Below, piece by piece: positions 6,695 through 15,292 of a stretch of 20,548 nucleotides of DNA. Positions within the stretch are counted from its first letter, which is position 1. The number at the start of each line of letters is the position of its first letter. Origin of the DNA: an uncultured Planctomycetia bacterium (GTDB lineage Bacteria; Planctomycetota; UBA1135; GCA-002686595); contig CALFYL010000148.1 of the NCBI GenBank assembly GCA_937952135.1, forward strand, positions 1-20,548, written 5' to 3'. A model generated the notes under the pieces. The model was not told the DNA's origin, did no database searches, and saw only the letters and a program-made list of their open reading frames with translations. A program made the position numbers and the translations under genes.

Positions 6695-9430
6695 ATGGCT
6701 AGAACACCCATCGCGGCGCCGGCGCTGCTGTACGCCGCCACATTTCTGACCGCGGGCGCTGCGTCGGCGCAGTCGCTCACGGTGTCCCCCCACCACCCGC
6801 TCGCCGGCGACACCCTGCCCGGCCTCGCCACCGGCGACCAGGCCGCGCCTTCGATGGCGCGCGGATCGAACGGCTGGCTCGTCGCCTGGTCGGACCGGCG
6901 CACCGCGTTGTTCAGCAACGCGAGCCCCGAGAGCGCCCAGGACATCTTCGCCGTGCGGCTCGACAACGCGGGGCAGCGCATCGAGAGCGTTCCGCTGGCG
7001 CTCTCGCTCGCGCCGGGCGCCGACACCGAGCCGCAGGTCGCGTGGAACGGCTCGAACTGGCTCGTCGCGTGGAAGGCGAAGCCCGCGCTGAACGCGCCCT
7101 GGAACAGCGCGCTGGTCGGAGTGCGCGTGTCGGCGACAGGGCAAGCGCTCGACAGCACGCCGATCACCCTCCTCGCCTACTCGTTCTCGGAGATCGGTTC
7201 GATCGCGCTCGCAAGCGACGGCGCCAACTGGGTCGTCGCCGCGCAGGGCACATCCGGCGGTTCGGCGAACGTGCGCGCGGCGCGTTTGTCAGCGGCGGGG
7301 ATCGTGCTCGACAGCACGCCGGGCACGCTGCTGCCGGAAGGTCCGTTGATGAACTTCGAGCTCGCCTACGCGCAGGGATCGTTCTTGCTCGTGTGGTCGC
7401 GCTCCAACGGATCGAGCGAAGACGTCGTCGGTCGGCGCTTCGATTCGGCGCTCGCATGGCAGGACGCCGCGCCCTTCGCGATCGGCGCGACGCCCTATGA
7501 CGACCTCGGTCCGCAGGTCGGCTCGAACGGTGCGCACTTCCTCGTCGCGTGGACGCGCTCGTGGGGTTCGCCGTGGAGCGACGTGCAGGCCGCGCGCGTG
7601 AGCGCCGGCGGTCAGGTGCTCGACGCGACGCCGCTCGAACTCAGTCCCGTGCACGCCTACGGCCAAGGTCCGAGCGCCGCGCCAGCCTGGGACGGGTCGA
7701 ACTGGTTCGCGTCGTGGAACGAGAATGGCACGCGCTTGGGTCGGATCAGCGCCGCGGGCGCCGTGCTCGACGTCGGAGGTTTTGCCGCCGATTCCAGCGC
7801 GAACAGCACGCTTGTCGCCCCGCAGCTCTCGGGCGTCCCGGCGGGCGGAGTGCAGCTCGCGTGGGCCGACGACCGCGCCGGCAGCTACGAAGGCGTCGAC
7901 GTCTACACGGCGCGCGTGCTCGGACCGGCGGGCGCCGGCGCGCAGGTCGGGATCTCCAGCGGCGCGAGCGCACAGGTCGCGGCCGATCTCGCGCACGGGA
8001 GCGCGAATTCGCTGCTCGTGTTCCGCAGCGAGACCTCGGGCGCCCGCCGACTCCTCGCCGCGCGCCTCGATGCACTCGGCAACTCGCTCGACGCCGAGCC
8101 GATCGAAGTCGCGAGCGGACTTCTCGTCGACAAGCCGACGGTGGGCTGGGACGGCGCCGTGTACCTCATCGCCTGGGAAGCGGGCGCGAGTTCGTCGATC
8201 CTGGCTCGGCGCATGAGCTCCGCGGGTGCGTGGCTCGACGCGGCGCCGACCGACATCGGCATCGGGACTTCTCCCGAGGTCGCGGGACTCAACGGCGAGT
8301 TCCTCATCGCCTACACGCGCGCGGTTGCGTATCCGCTTCAGCAGTTCCCGAACTACGTGCGAGTCAGCGGCGGAGACGGAGCAGTGCTCGGGCCTGCGGT
8401 GGTCCTGAACAGCAACTACGCGGTCGATCCGGACGTGTGCGTCGTCGGCAATCGCTGGCTCGTGGTCTGGCAGCGCAACTACTGGAACAACGACTCGCAC
8501 TGCGACGTGAACGCGTCCTTCGTCGACTCGAGCGGCGTCGCGAGCGCTCCATTCTGGGTGGCGGGCGGTTTCAACACCTACAACCACTCGGTGAGCGTCG
8601 CGGCCTCGCACGACCAGGCGCTGATCACCTGGGTTCACGGCGCGGCGTCGAGCGCCGCTCGGCGCATCCACTCGAGGCGCATCGCCGACGACGGGACGTT
8701 CCTCGATGCGAACCCCGTTCCGATCTGCGCCGCCAGCAACGCCGAGCAATTCCACCCCACGGCGAGTTGGAACGGCAGCGAGTTCCTCGTGGCCTGGCAG
8801 GACCTGCGCAGCGCGACTTCGTCGCTCGACGAGCGCAGCGATCTGTACTGCGCGCGCGTCACACCCCTGGGCGTGAACCTCGATCCCGCGGGCGTGGCGC
8901 TCGAGGCCACCGCAGTCTCCGAAGTCGGTCCCGCGCTGCTGGGACTCGGCGCCGGACGCGCGCTGCTTGCGAGTTCGCGTTTCGAGAGCGGCGCGCCCCA
9001 CGCGGCGTACCGCATCGTCCTGCGCACGCTCGACTCGGGCTGCCCGCAACCGACGGTCTATTGCACCGCCAAGCTCACCTCGATCGGCAGCCTGCCCAGC
9101 GTGGGCTTCGCCGGTTCGGCGAGCGTGTCGGGCGGCAACCTCGAGTTGCGCCTGCAGGGCGGTCTGCCGAACGTCCACGCGGTCTACTTCCACGGCTTCG
9201 CCGCGGCTGCGGCGCCGTTCGCCGGCGGTTGGCGCTGCGTCGCTTTGCCTCTGATCCGCCATCCGCTCGTGGCCTTGGACTCGAACGGCGCCGCGAGCAC
9301 GGCGCTCCCGCTCTCCGCGGGACTGATCGGCCAGACGCTCTACTACCAGTGGTGGCTGCGCGACCCGCAGCACCCCGACGGGACGAGGGTCGGACTCTCC
9401 AACGCTTTGGCCGTGACCTACTGTCCCTGA
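6695..9430 (+). CDS. Large secreted repeat protein, probable beta-propeller, with a Cys-bounded C-terminal domain
   Basis: This 911-residue protein has a signal peptide ending ASA|Q at residue 25. The bulk is about a dozen degenerate repeats of roughly 50-70 residues with the pattern P-x-V-A-W-N-G-S-x-W-L-V-A-W, then a charged loop, then A-R-V-x-x-x-G-x-x-L-D-x-x-P. Clear copies include EPQVAWNGSNWLVAW, SAAPAWDGSNWFASW, KPTVGWDGAVYLIAW and HPTASWNGSEFLVAW. The spacing and beta-rich pattern suggest one or two beta-propellers. A separate module at about 789-911 begins YCTAK, contains a Cys in GGWRCVALP, has YYQWWLRDP near its end, and stops at TYCP. I recognise this kind of tail from secreted proteins of deep-branching Planctomycetota, where I take it to be a cell-surface or sorting domain. 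No catalytic motif is visible. The ATG at 6695 is preferred to the TTG at 6689 because GAGG sits 6 nt before it. Function unknown; a surface or scaffold role is inference. Confidence 0.9.
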   Translation: MARTPIAAPALLYAATFLTAGAASAQSLTVSPHHPLAGDTLPGLATGDQAAPSMARGSNGWLVAWSDRRTALFSNASPESAQDIFAVRLDNAGQRIESVPLALSLAPGADTEPQVAWNGSNWLVAWKAKPALNAPWNSALVGVRVSATGQALDSTPITLLAYSFSEIGSIALASDGANWVVAAQGTSGGSANVRAARLSAAGIVLDSTPGTLLPEGPLMNFELAYAQGSFLLVWSRSNGSSEDVVGRRFDSALAWQDAAPFAIGATPYDDLGPQVGSNGAHFLVAWTRSWGSPWSDVQAARVSAGGQVLDATPLELSPVHAYGQGPSAAPAWDGSNWFASWNENGTRLGRISAAGAVLDVGGFAADSSANSTLVAPQLSGVPAGGVQLAWADDRAGSYEGVDVYTARVLGPAGAGAQVGISSGASAQVAADLAHGSANSLLVFRSETSGARRLLAARLDALGNSLDAEPIEVASGLLVDKPTVGWDGAVYLIAWEAGASSSILARRMSSAGAWLDAAPTDIGIGTSPEVAGLNGEFLIAYTRAVAYPLQQFPNYVRVSGGDGAVLGPAVVLNSNYAVDPDVCVVGNRWLVVWQRNYWNNDSHCDVNASFVDSSGVASAPFWVAGGFNTYNHSVSVAASHDQALITWVHGAASSAARRIHSRRIADDGTFLDANPVPICAASNAEQFHPTASWNGSEFLVAWQDLRSATSSLDERSDLYCARVTPLGVNLDPAGVALEATAVSEVGPALLGLGAGRALLASSRFESGAPHAAYRIVLRTLDSGCPQPTVYCTAKLTSIGSLPSVGFAGSASVSGGNLELRLQGGLPNVHAVYFHGFAAAAAPFAGGWRCVALPLIRHPLVALDSNGAASTALPLSAGLIGQTLYYQWWLRDPQHPDGTRVGLSNALAVTYCP

Positions 9431-9441
9431 TCGACCGTCCG

Positions 9442-9518
9442 TGACGGAACGCGCCCGCGGGCGACGTCTCGGCATCGAGCCGTCTCGGTGTCGAGTCGTC
9501 GCCCGCGGGCGTCCGTCA
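9442..9518 (+). terminator. Long branched inverted repeat after the secreted repeat protein
   Basis: A 15-bp perfect stem (9452-9466 with 9497-9511, core CGCCCGCGGGCG) is extended by a further 7 bp, TGACGGA (9442-9448) with TCCGTCA (9512-9518), across a 3-nt bulge on the left side. The 30-nt apical region holds two near-identical 14-nt units, each able to form a CTCG/CGAG mini-hairpin, so the whole could be a three-way junction. It starts 12 nt after the stop codon of the repeat protein. No T-tract follows. A terminator or 3'-end stabiliser is the simplest reading. Confidence 0.6.
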
Positions 9519-9616
9519 TCGCATCGCCGCGCTATGCGCTCGAGCAAGCGCGAATGCAGAGAGCGCTCCCGCGCGGCCGCATACCTTGCTTCACGCGCTT
9601 GGCGCGCGAGACCACC

Positions 9617-10120
9617 ATGAAGCAACAAACCTCCACACGTCGACTCTTCCGCGCGGCGCTCGCCGCGTCCCTCGCTCTCTGCACCGCTTGCACGGGTTCG
9701 GAACGTCTCCACAAGACACCCTCGGGCCTCGAGGGCGTCTGGAGCGGCCGAGCTCTGCTCGGCACGAAGTGGGCGCCGCGCGACCAGCCGCTGCCACTGG
9801 AGATCGAGATCTTCGACGACGGCCGCGTCGAAGGCACGCTCGGCGGCGCGACGCTCCGCAACTCGCACATCGCCTCGAACCGCGGCGCCGTCGGCCGCGC
9901 GCTCGACCTCGCGACCGAGTACATCCTGCGCGGGGAAATCGAAGGCGAAGTCGCGGCGGGCGAGCCCAAGCGCAGCAAGTTCGTTCGCGCGCCGTTCAAC
10001 GTCGTCGAGAGACCCGGCGAAACGACCCTCCTCTGGGGCAGCGTGACGACGTGGGAGCACGCAAGCGGCGGCAAGAACGAGATCGTCGGCGCGCACGACC
10101 TCGAGCTGCGCCGCAAGTAG
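9617..10120 (+). CDS. Small putative lipoprotein of unknown function
   Basis: The protein has 167 residues. The N-terminus has basic residues (RR at 8-9), a hydrophobic stretch AALAASLAL (13-21) and a Cys at 25 in LCTACTG. The sequence before C25 is CTA rather than the consensus LAG/LSG, so lipidation is likely but not certain. The mature part has G-x-W-S-G (around 34-38), an acidic beta segment LEIEIFDDGRVEGTLGG, and later strands with EIEGEV and LLWGSV. This suggests a small lipocalin-like or beta-sandwich domain, but I do not recognise a family. The ATG at 9617 is chosen because it directly precedes the signal sequence; the open frame upstream runs into the branched inverted repeat. It converges on the SGNH hydrolase gene with a 25-nt gap. 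Confidence 0.75.
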   Translation: MKQQTSTRRLFRAALAASLALCTACTGSERLHKTPSGLEGVWSGRALLGTKWAPRDQPLPLEIEIFDDGRVEGTLGGATLRNSHIASNRGAVGRALDLATEYILRGEIEGEVAAGEPKRSKFVRAPFNVVERPGETTLLWGSVTTWEHASGGKNEIVGAHDLELRRK

Positions 10121-10132
10121 CGCGCGCGACTC

Positions 10133-10147
10133 GAGGCGGTGCGCCTC
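10133..10147. terminator. Small hairpin in the convergent gap
   Basis: GAGGCG-GTG-CGCCTC is a perfect 6-bp stem with a 3-nt loop, lying between the convergent lipoprotein and SGNH hydrolase genes. It overlaps the SGNH stop codon (10146-10148, minus strand). A bidirectional terminator is plausible by position. No T-tract is present. Confidence 0.35.
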
Positions 10148-11174
10148 AGCGAGGCCGGCCGTCGAGTGCGTCGGACAGCCAGTCCGCGAGGAACGCAGCC
10201 ACCTTGGCGTTCGCGTCCGCGTTGGGGTGCTCGTCGAACAAGCTCACCCAATAGCGCGTGAGGTCCCTCTCGCCCGCGAAGGCCTCGAGCAGATCGACGG
10301 CGCGGATGCGCAGTTGCGCTGCATCCGCGAGTGCGAGCTCGTCGATGGGCCGGAACGGATTGACGTCGACGCGCGTGAGGAACGGGTAGGCGGCCAACCG
10401 GAACTCCACGTCGTGCGCGGCGCAAAGCTCGCGGATGCGCTCGAGCGACGCGCGCAGGCGTGCGCCACCGCCCGACTCGTATTGGCGCCGCGACTTGAAC
10501 GGGGTTTGCCGCACCAGCGAGTGTCCGAACGACAACGCGAGCCGCTTGACCAGCACGAGCGCGCCCGCGACCCCCGCCGAGCGAAGCGGGAGGGTCTTCA
10601 ACGGGTCGATGCGCGCGTCGAGCGGGATCGGTCCGTAGCTCCGCGGCACTTCGATGTCGTTGGCGAAGAACACGTAGAGCACGACGTCGGGTTGCAGCTT
10701 CAGCGCCTTGTGCTCGACCACCGCCGCCACGTTGCTCGACGTGTAGCCCGGAACACCGAAGTTGAGCACCTCGACCTTTCGCCCCGCATCCGTCAAGGCG
10801 CGCTGGAGCTGCGCGGAGAGCGTGCCGTCGAGGTCCACGCCGGTCCCGAACGTGAACGAATCCCCCACCACGGCGACGCGCGCCGCCGAGGGGTCTCGCT
10901 CCCCGAGCTCCGGGCCCCGCAACCCTGCCTCGTTGATGCGCACCCGTTGTCCCTTGTAGAGGGTTTCGAACCTGGGCCGCAGCTCCACCGAGAGCCCTGG
11001 AACCGCGCTGTTTCGAAAGGGCGTGATATCGCAGGCGGGAACCTGCGTCCGCGCGGCGAACTCGAGGAGCGCCAACACCGCGGCGATCGTCACGAGCCGC
11101 GGCGCCCATCGACGCACACCTCGCGCGCGGGTCGGGCTCAGCGTGGCCGCGACTTCGTCCTCGGGCTTGCCCAC
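10146..11174 (-). CDS. Membrane-anchored SGNH/GDSL hydrolase
   Basis: The protein has 342 residues. An N-terminal membrane segment at about 26-39 (LVTIAAVLALLEFA) follows basic residues, so the catalytic domain is probably outside the inner membrane. SGNH blocks are in order: AVVGDSFTFG (101-110, nucleophile S106), LNFGVPGYTSSN (137-148, oxyanion Gly), FANDIEV (170-176, Asn of GxND), and DEHPNADANA (314-323) with the catalytic His H316. Before block I, RINEAGLRGPE resembles the region found ahead of the SGNH domain in polysaccharide O-acetyl-handling and esterase proteins. The substrate is unknown; ester removal from a carbohydrate or lipid is inference. The start is taken as the GTG at 11174. 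The preceding S9 gene ends in TGA at 11178-11176, one base away (TGATGTG), so the two are probably translationally coupled. A later GTG near codon 20 is an alternative start. Confidence 0.85.
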   Translation of the reverse strand: MGKPEDEVAATLSPTRARGVRRWAPRLVTIAAVLALLEFAARTQVPACDITPFRNSAVPGLSVELRPRFETLYKGQRVRINEAGLRGPELGERDPSAARVAVVGDSFTFGTGVDLDGTLSAQLQRALTDAGRKVEVLNFGVPGYTSSNVAAVVEHKALKLQPDVVLYVFFANDIEVPRSYGPIPLDARIDPLKTLPLRSAGVAGALVLVKRLALSFGHSLVRQTPFKSRRQYESGGGARLRASLERIRELCAAHDVEFRLAAYPFLTRVDVNPFRPIDELALADAAQLRIRAVDLLEAFAGERDLTRYWVSLFDEHPNADANAKVAAFLADWLSDALDGRPR

Positions 11175-11175
11175 A

Positions 11176-13338
11176 TCAACGAGGCGCCCAACCCAGGTTG
11201 CGCGCGTGCGCCTCGACCTTCCAGGGCGCCGGCTCGCCGCCGAGGTACGTGTGGAAGAAGTCGAGATGCGCGTTGTAGTAGAAGGCCATCTCGTGCCACG
11301 CGGGCCAGTGACCGGCATTGGGGAACACGACGAGCCGCGCGGGCACACCGCGCCGCTTGAGCGCGGTGAAGTACTGCAAGCTCTGCGTGTACGGCACGCG
11401 GTAGTCGAGTTCGCCCGTCACGACGAGCGCCGGAGTCTTGAAATGCTTCACGAAGTTGGACGGCGACCAACGCTCGTAGTGCGAGCTCGTCCACGGCTCT
11501 CCGCGCAGGTCGTGCTCGGGGAACCACAACTCCTCCGTGGCGCCGTAGAACGAGCGCAGGTCGTACAAGCCCATCATCGCCGCGTTCGCCTTGAAGCGGT
11601 CGGTGTGGCCCTGCATCCACATCGCCATGTAGCCGCCGTAGCTCCAGCCCATGACGCCCATGCGTTCGCTGTCGACGAAGGGCAGGTTCTCGAGCCGGTC
11701 GCAGACTTTCATCAGGTCGCGGAACGGCCGCCCTCCCCACTCGCCGCGGATCGCGTCGGTGAAGTCCTGGCCGTAGCCCGTGGAGCCGGTCGGGTTGCAG
11801 AAGGCGACGATGTAGCCCTTGCCCGGATAAACCTGCCAGTCGCCGCGGAAGGCGTCGGTCCACTGCGACTGCGGTCCGCCGTGAACGTTGAGAATCAGCG
11901 GGTAGCGCTTCGACGGATCGAAGCCGTGCGGCGTGACGACGAAGGTGTGGATCTTGCGCCCGTCGGCGCCGTCGAGCCACAACTCGGCCGCTGGGCGGAT
12001 GTCCACCTCGTCCTCGACTCCGCGGTTGAAGTTCGTGAGCCGCCGCGGGAGCTCGCCGACCTTCGCGGCGAACAGTTCGCTCGGCTGCGCGATCGCGCGG
12101 TGCGAGTAGATCACTTCGCCGGTCTTCAGCAGCTCCCAGGCCTGGATGTGGCCGTGCTCGAGCACTCCGACCGGCGTCGTCTCGCCTTCGAGCGGCAGGA
12201 AAAACAGCGGGTTGCGACCTTCGTACTCGCCTTGGAACACGAGCGACTGGCTGTCGGGCGACCAGCGCAGATCCTCCACCCAGTCGTCGAAATTTCCGCG
12301 GTGCGTGAGGTAGCGAACCTCGCCGCTCACGCGGTCGAGCAGCGCGAGGCGGCGCAGATCGCTCTCGTAGCCGGGCGTTTCCTGGCTGATGAACGCGATC
12401 CACTTTCCGTCGGGCGAGTAGAGCGGCGCGCCATCCCAGCCTTCGTTCGCGTCCGTCAAATTGCGCGCGGACGCGGGCCCGATCGAACCTTCGACCGACA
12501 CGCTCCACAGATCGGAGTTCGTCGAGCGCGCCGCGTCGGCGTCGCGGTTCGCGACGAAGCAAAGCTCCTTGCTGTCGGGCGACCACGCGAGGCTCCGGCC
12601 GCCGAGCGAGAACCCCGGCGCGTCGAACTCCCCCGGCGTGAGGTCCTTCAGCACCGCGCCGCTCACCGCGTCGGCGAGGAAGATGTGCGTGCGCTTGCCC
12701 TGATGCCACCCGGTCCAGTGGCGGTACAGGAGCTCGTCCGCGACGCGCACCTGCAACTTCCCCTCGAGGCCCTTCGCCTGCTTCGCGTGGCAGTCGAGAT
12801 CGAGCCCGCACTCGGGGAAGATCGCCGCGGTCAGCGCGAGCCGCATTCCGTCCGGCGAGAGCAGCGCCGAGTCGACGCCCGGCGCGAAGTCGGTGAGCTG
12901 CCGCGGCTCGCCGCCGGCGGTCGAGAGCGTCCACACCTGGCTCGAGCCGCTGCGATTGGAGAGGAACACGACGCTCGCACCGTCCGGCGTGAACTGCGGA
13001 TCGGTGTCGTTGTGGCGGCCGCTCGTGAGCTGGCGCGTCTCGCCGCTCGCCAGTTCGACGCGCCACAACTGCGACCAGCTCTGATCCGCCGCGAGGTCGT
13101 AGCGCCGCAGGCCGAACACCGCCGCCGTTCCGTCGGGCGCGAGGCTCGGGGCGCCCACGACCGCGCAACCGAAGAAGTCGGAGATCTCGAAGGCGCGCTT
13201 CGTCGTCGGCGCGGCATGTCCCTCGAAGGGATCGCGCCCCTCGAGCGGCGTCTGCGCACCCGGGTTCGGCGCCGCCGCGCACGCCGCGAACCCGAGGACC
13301 ACGAAACCCACTGCCACGACCGACGCGAACTTGCTCAT
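11176..13338 (-). CDS. Exported S9 family (prolyl oligopeptidase-type) peptidase
   Basis: The protein has 720 residues. A short export signal (VVAVGFVVLGFAAC, Cys at 20) could be a lipoprotein signal, although FAAC is off-consensus. Residues about 50-420 hold WD40/TolB-like beta-propeller repeats such as DPQFTPDGASVVFLSN and LAWSPDSKELCFVAN. The alpha/beta-hydrolase domain follows: VHGGPQSQW, GYGQDF, then the nucleophile in GWSYGGYM (about S566), Asp in GELDYRVP (about D645) and His in NAGHW (about H677). This is the order of acylaminoacyl-peptidase-like S9 enzymes, which cleave short peptides or blocked N-termini. GGAGG lies 13-17 nt before the ATG, rather far for a Shine-Dalgarno sequence. 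It probably forms a two-gene unit with the SGNH hydrolase. It sits 88 nt after mutL on the same strand. Confidence 0.94.
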   Translation of the reverse strand: MSKFASVVAVGFVVLGFAACAAAPNPGAQTPLEGRDPFEGHAAPTTKRAFEISDFFGCAVVGAPSLAPDGTAAVFGLRRYDLAADQSWSQLWRVELASGETRQLTSGRHNDTDPQFTPDGASVVFLSNRSGSSQVWTLSTAGGEPRQLTDFAPGVDSALLSPDGMRLALTAAIFPECGLDLDCHAKQAKGLEGKLQVRVADELLYRHWTGWHQGKRTHIFLADAVSGAVLKDLTPGEFDAPGFSLGGRSLAWSPDSKELCFVANRDADAARSTNSDLWSVSVEGSIGPASARNLTDANEGWDGAPLYSPDGKWIAFISQETPGYESDLRRLALLDRVSGEVRYLTHRGNFDDWVEDLRWSPDSQSLVFQGEYEGRNPLFFLPLEGETTPVGVLEHGHIQAWELLKTGEVIYSHRAIAQPSELFAAKVGELPRRLTNFNRGVEDEVDIRPAAELWLDGADGRKIHTFVVTPHGFDPSKRYPLILNVHGGPQSQWTDAFRGDWQVYPGKGYIVAFCNPTGSTGYGQDFTDAIRGEWGGRPFRDLMKVCDRLENLPFVDSERMGVMGWSYGGYMAMWMQGHTDRFKANAAMMGLYDLRSFYGATEELWFPEHDLRGEPWTSSHYERWSPSNFVKHFKTPALVVTGELDYRVPYTQSLQYFTALKRRGVPARLVVFPNAGHWPAWHEMAFYYNAHLDFFHTYLGGEPAPWKVEAHARNLGWAPR

Positions 13339-13404
13339 GCGTGTTGGATGCCTCCGCGCGAACGGACCGACTCCGTCCGAGGGGCGCGTAGGTTAGCGCG
13401 GGCG

Positions 13405-13419
13405 CCGCGATTGTCGCGG
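13405..13419 (-). terminator. Small hairpin just after mutL
   Basis: CCGCGA-TTG-TCGCGG is a perfect 6-bp stem with a 3-nt loop, 7 nt beyond the mutL stop codon on the transcribed strand. A second short stem (CGGAC 13363-13367 with GTCCG 13375-13379) follows. There is no T-tract. Together they may separate mutL from the S9 gene. Confidence 0.3.
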
Positions 13420-13426
13420 ACGTCGT

Positions 13427-15250
13427 TCAGCGCCGATGGAAGGCCTTTTCGAGGTCCGCGAGCGTGAACCGCACACGCGTCGGGCGCGCGTGCGGACAAG
13501 TCTGGTCGTGGGGCGAATCCGCGGCGCGCGCGAGCAGCGCGCGGATCTCGATCTCGCTCAGTTCGTCGCCCGCCATCACCGACGAGCGGCACGCGGCGCG
13601 GTGCAGCACTTCCTCCATGAGTTGCGCGGAGTCCGGCGCGGTCCCGGAGCGCTCGAGGGTTTCGATCACGTCGCGCACGAGGCTCTCGGCGTCGGGCTTG
13701 CGCAGCCGCGCGGGCAGGCCGTGGACCGCGATGACGCCTTCGCCGAAGCGGCCGAGCACGACCCCGACCTTCGCCAACGACTCGAAGTGGTCCTCGAGCA
13801 AGCGCGCGTGGGCCGCCCCGACCTCGACGAGCTCCGGAGTGAGGCGGTGCTGCACCTCGATCTGGCCGCGCTCGTGCTCCTGCCGCAGTTGCTCGAAGGT
13901 CAATCGCTCGTGCAGCGCGTGTTGGTCGAGCACTTCGAAGCCGTCGGGCAACGCGCGGACGATGTACGTGCGCGCGACCTGCAAGAACGGGCCGCGCAGG
14001 GGTTCGTCGCGCGGCGAAGCGTGCTGCGCGAGGCTCGACGAGCTCGAGCTCGCCGCCGCCGACGGCGCGATCGATTCGTGCACGTAGACCGGACGGTCCG
14101 CGCGCGGCAGCGCTCCCGCGTCGGCGAAACCCTGTTGGCGCGGCGCGACGTGCGGCGCGATCAGGCCCGCGTCCACCGCGCCGTCGTGCGATCCCTCGCG
14201 GCGCAGCGCGAACGTCAGCATGCGCTCGCCCGGCGTCGCCATGTCGGTCGACTGCACGGCGCCGCGCAACGACGCGACGAGGAAGCCGAACATGCGCCGC
14301 TCGTCGCGGAAGCGCACCTCCGCCTTCGCGGGGTGCACGTTCACGTCGACCTTCGCGGGATCCATCGCCAGGGAGAGGAACGCGGTCGGCTGCTTGCCTT
14401 CGACGAGGAAGCCTCGGTGCGCATCGCGCAGCACGCGCGCGAGGATCTTGTCGCGCAGCGGCCGGCCGTTGAGGAACCACATCTGGCGCGTCGTATCGCC
14501 GCGCGCGAAGCGCACCGGCGCGACGAAACCATCGAGTCGTGTGTCGCCGTCGTGGCCGCTCACCGGCACGAGCGCGTCGGCGAGTTCGGCGCCGAAGGTG
14601 CGCCGCACGCGCGCGCGCAGGTCCATCGCGGGTTCGATGTCGAACAAGCGGCGTCCGTCGTGGGTCGCGACGAACCCGACGCCGACCTGCGCGAGCGCGA
14701 GCCGTTGGATCACGTCGAGCGCGCGGCCGAGCTCGGTCGCGGTGGTCTTGAGGAAGCGCCGCCGTGCCGGCGTGTTGAAGAACAGATCGCGCACCTCGAT
14801 CGAGGCCCCCGCCGCGCCGCCGGCCTGGCGCACTTCGCTCGCGCGGCCGCCTTCGATCTCGAGCTGGGCGCCGAGCAGATTCTCGTGCCGGCGCGAGAAC
14901 GCGCGCACCCGCGCCACCGAAGCGATCGAAGCCAGCGCCTCCCCGCGGAAGCCGAGCGTGGCGATGTGGTCGAGGTCGGAGACGCTCGAGAGCTTGCTCG
15001 TGGCGTGCGCGGCGAAGGCGAGAGGAAGTTCGTGCTCTTCGATCCCGCAGCCGTCGTCCGTGACGCGGATCAGCTTGACGCCGCCCTCTTCGAGGTCGAT
15101 CTGAATGCGCTTGGCGCCGGCGTCGAGGGCGTTCTCGACCAGCTCCTTGACGACGGAGGCCGGCCGTTCGATGACTTCCCCGGCGGCGATCTGGTTCTTG
15201 ACCAGTTCCGGCAGGACGTTGATCCGCCCGCGCGACGCGCTCGTTTCCAT
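13427..15250 (-). CDS. mutL: DNA mismatch repair protein MutL with endonuclease motifs
   Basis: The protein has 607 residues, a normal length. The N-terminal GHKL ATPase is complete: KELVENALDAG (35-45; E36 catalytic, N40 Mg-binding), DDGCGI (65-70), ATLGFRGEAL (97-106) and NVHPAK (304-309). A variable linker of about 80 residues (roughly 335-420) includes a run of six Ser at 401-406. The C-terminal dimerisation domain carries the latent nicking-endonuclease motifs: DQHA-x2-E-x4-E (442-453), ACRSSV (553-558) and CPHARP (585-590, usual CPHGRP). MutL therefore probably nicks the error-containing strand itself, as in bacteria lacking MutH. The start ATG at 15250 gives the conserved INVLPELVKNQIAAGEVIERP-type opening. 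It lies 113 nt after holA on the same strand. Confidence 0.97.
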   Translation of the reverse strand: METSASRGRINVLPELVKNQIAAGEVIERPASVVKELVENALDAGAKRIQIDLEEGGVKLIRVTDDGCGIEEHELPLAFAAHATSKLSSVSDLDHIATLGFRGEALASIASVARVRAFSRRHENLLGAQLEIEGGRASEVRQAGGAAGASIEVRDLFFNTPARRRFLKTTATELGRALDVIQRLALAQVGVGFVATHDGRRLFDIEPAMDLRARVRRTFGAELADALVPVSGHDGDTRLDGFVAPVRFARGDTTRQMWFLNGRPLRDKILARVLRDAHRGFLVEGKQPTAFLSLAMDPAKVDVNVHPAKAEVRFRDERRMFGFLVASLRGAVQSTDMATPGERMLTFALRREGSHDGAVDAGLIAPHVAPRQQGFADAGALPRADRPVYVHESIAPSAAASSSSSSLAQHASPRDEPLRGPFLQVARTYIVRALPDGFEVLDQHALHERLTFEQLRQEHERGQIEVQHRLTPELVEVGAAHARLLEDHFESLAKVGVVLGRFGEGVIAVHGLPARLRKPDAESLVRDVIETLERSGTAPDSAQLMEEVLHRAACRSSVMAGDELSEIEIRALLARAADSPHDQTCPHARPTRVRFTLADLEKAFHRR

Positions 15251-15292
15251 CGGCGGATTCTAGTCGGCGCCGGAGCGCGGCCGAGGTCCGTC

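Noticed and set aside
9442..9518. CRISPR-like or integron attachment-site reading of the inverted repeat
   Set aside because: There is only one palindrome, no spaced identical repeats, and no cas or integrase gene nearby.
7289..10096. 935-codon open frame antisense to the secreted repeat protein
   Set aside because: It has an Arg/Ala/Asp/Glu-rich shadow composition, no motif, and spans two well-supported plus-strand genes and their inverted repeat.
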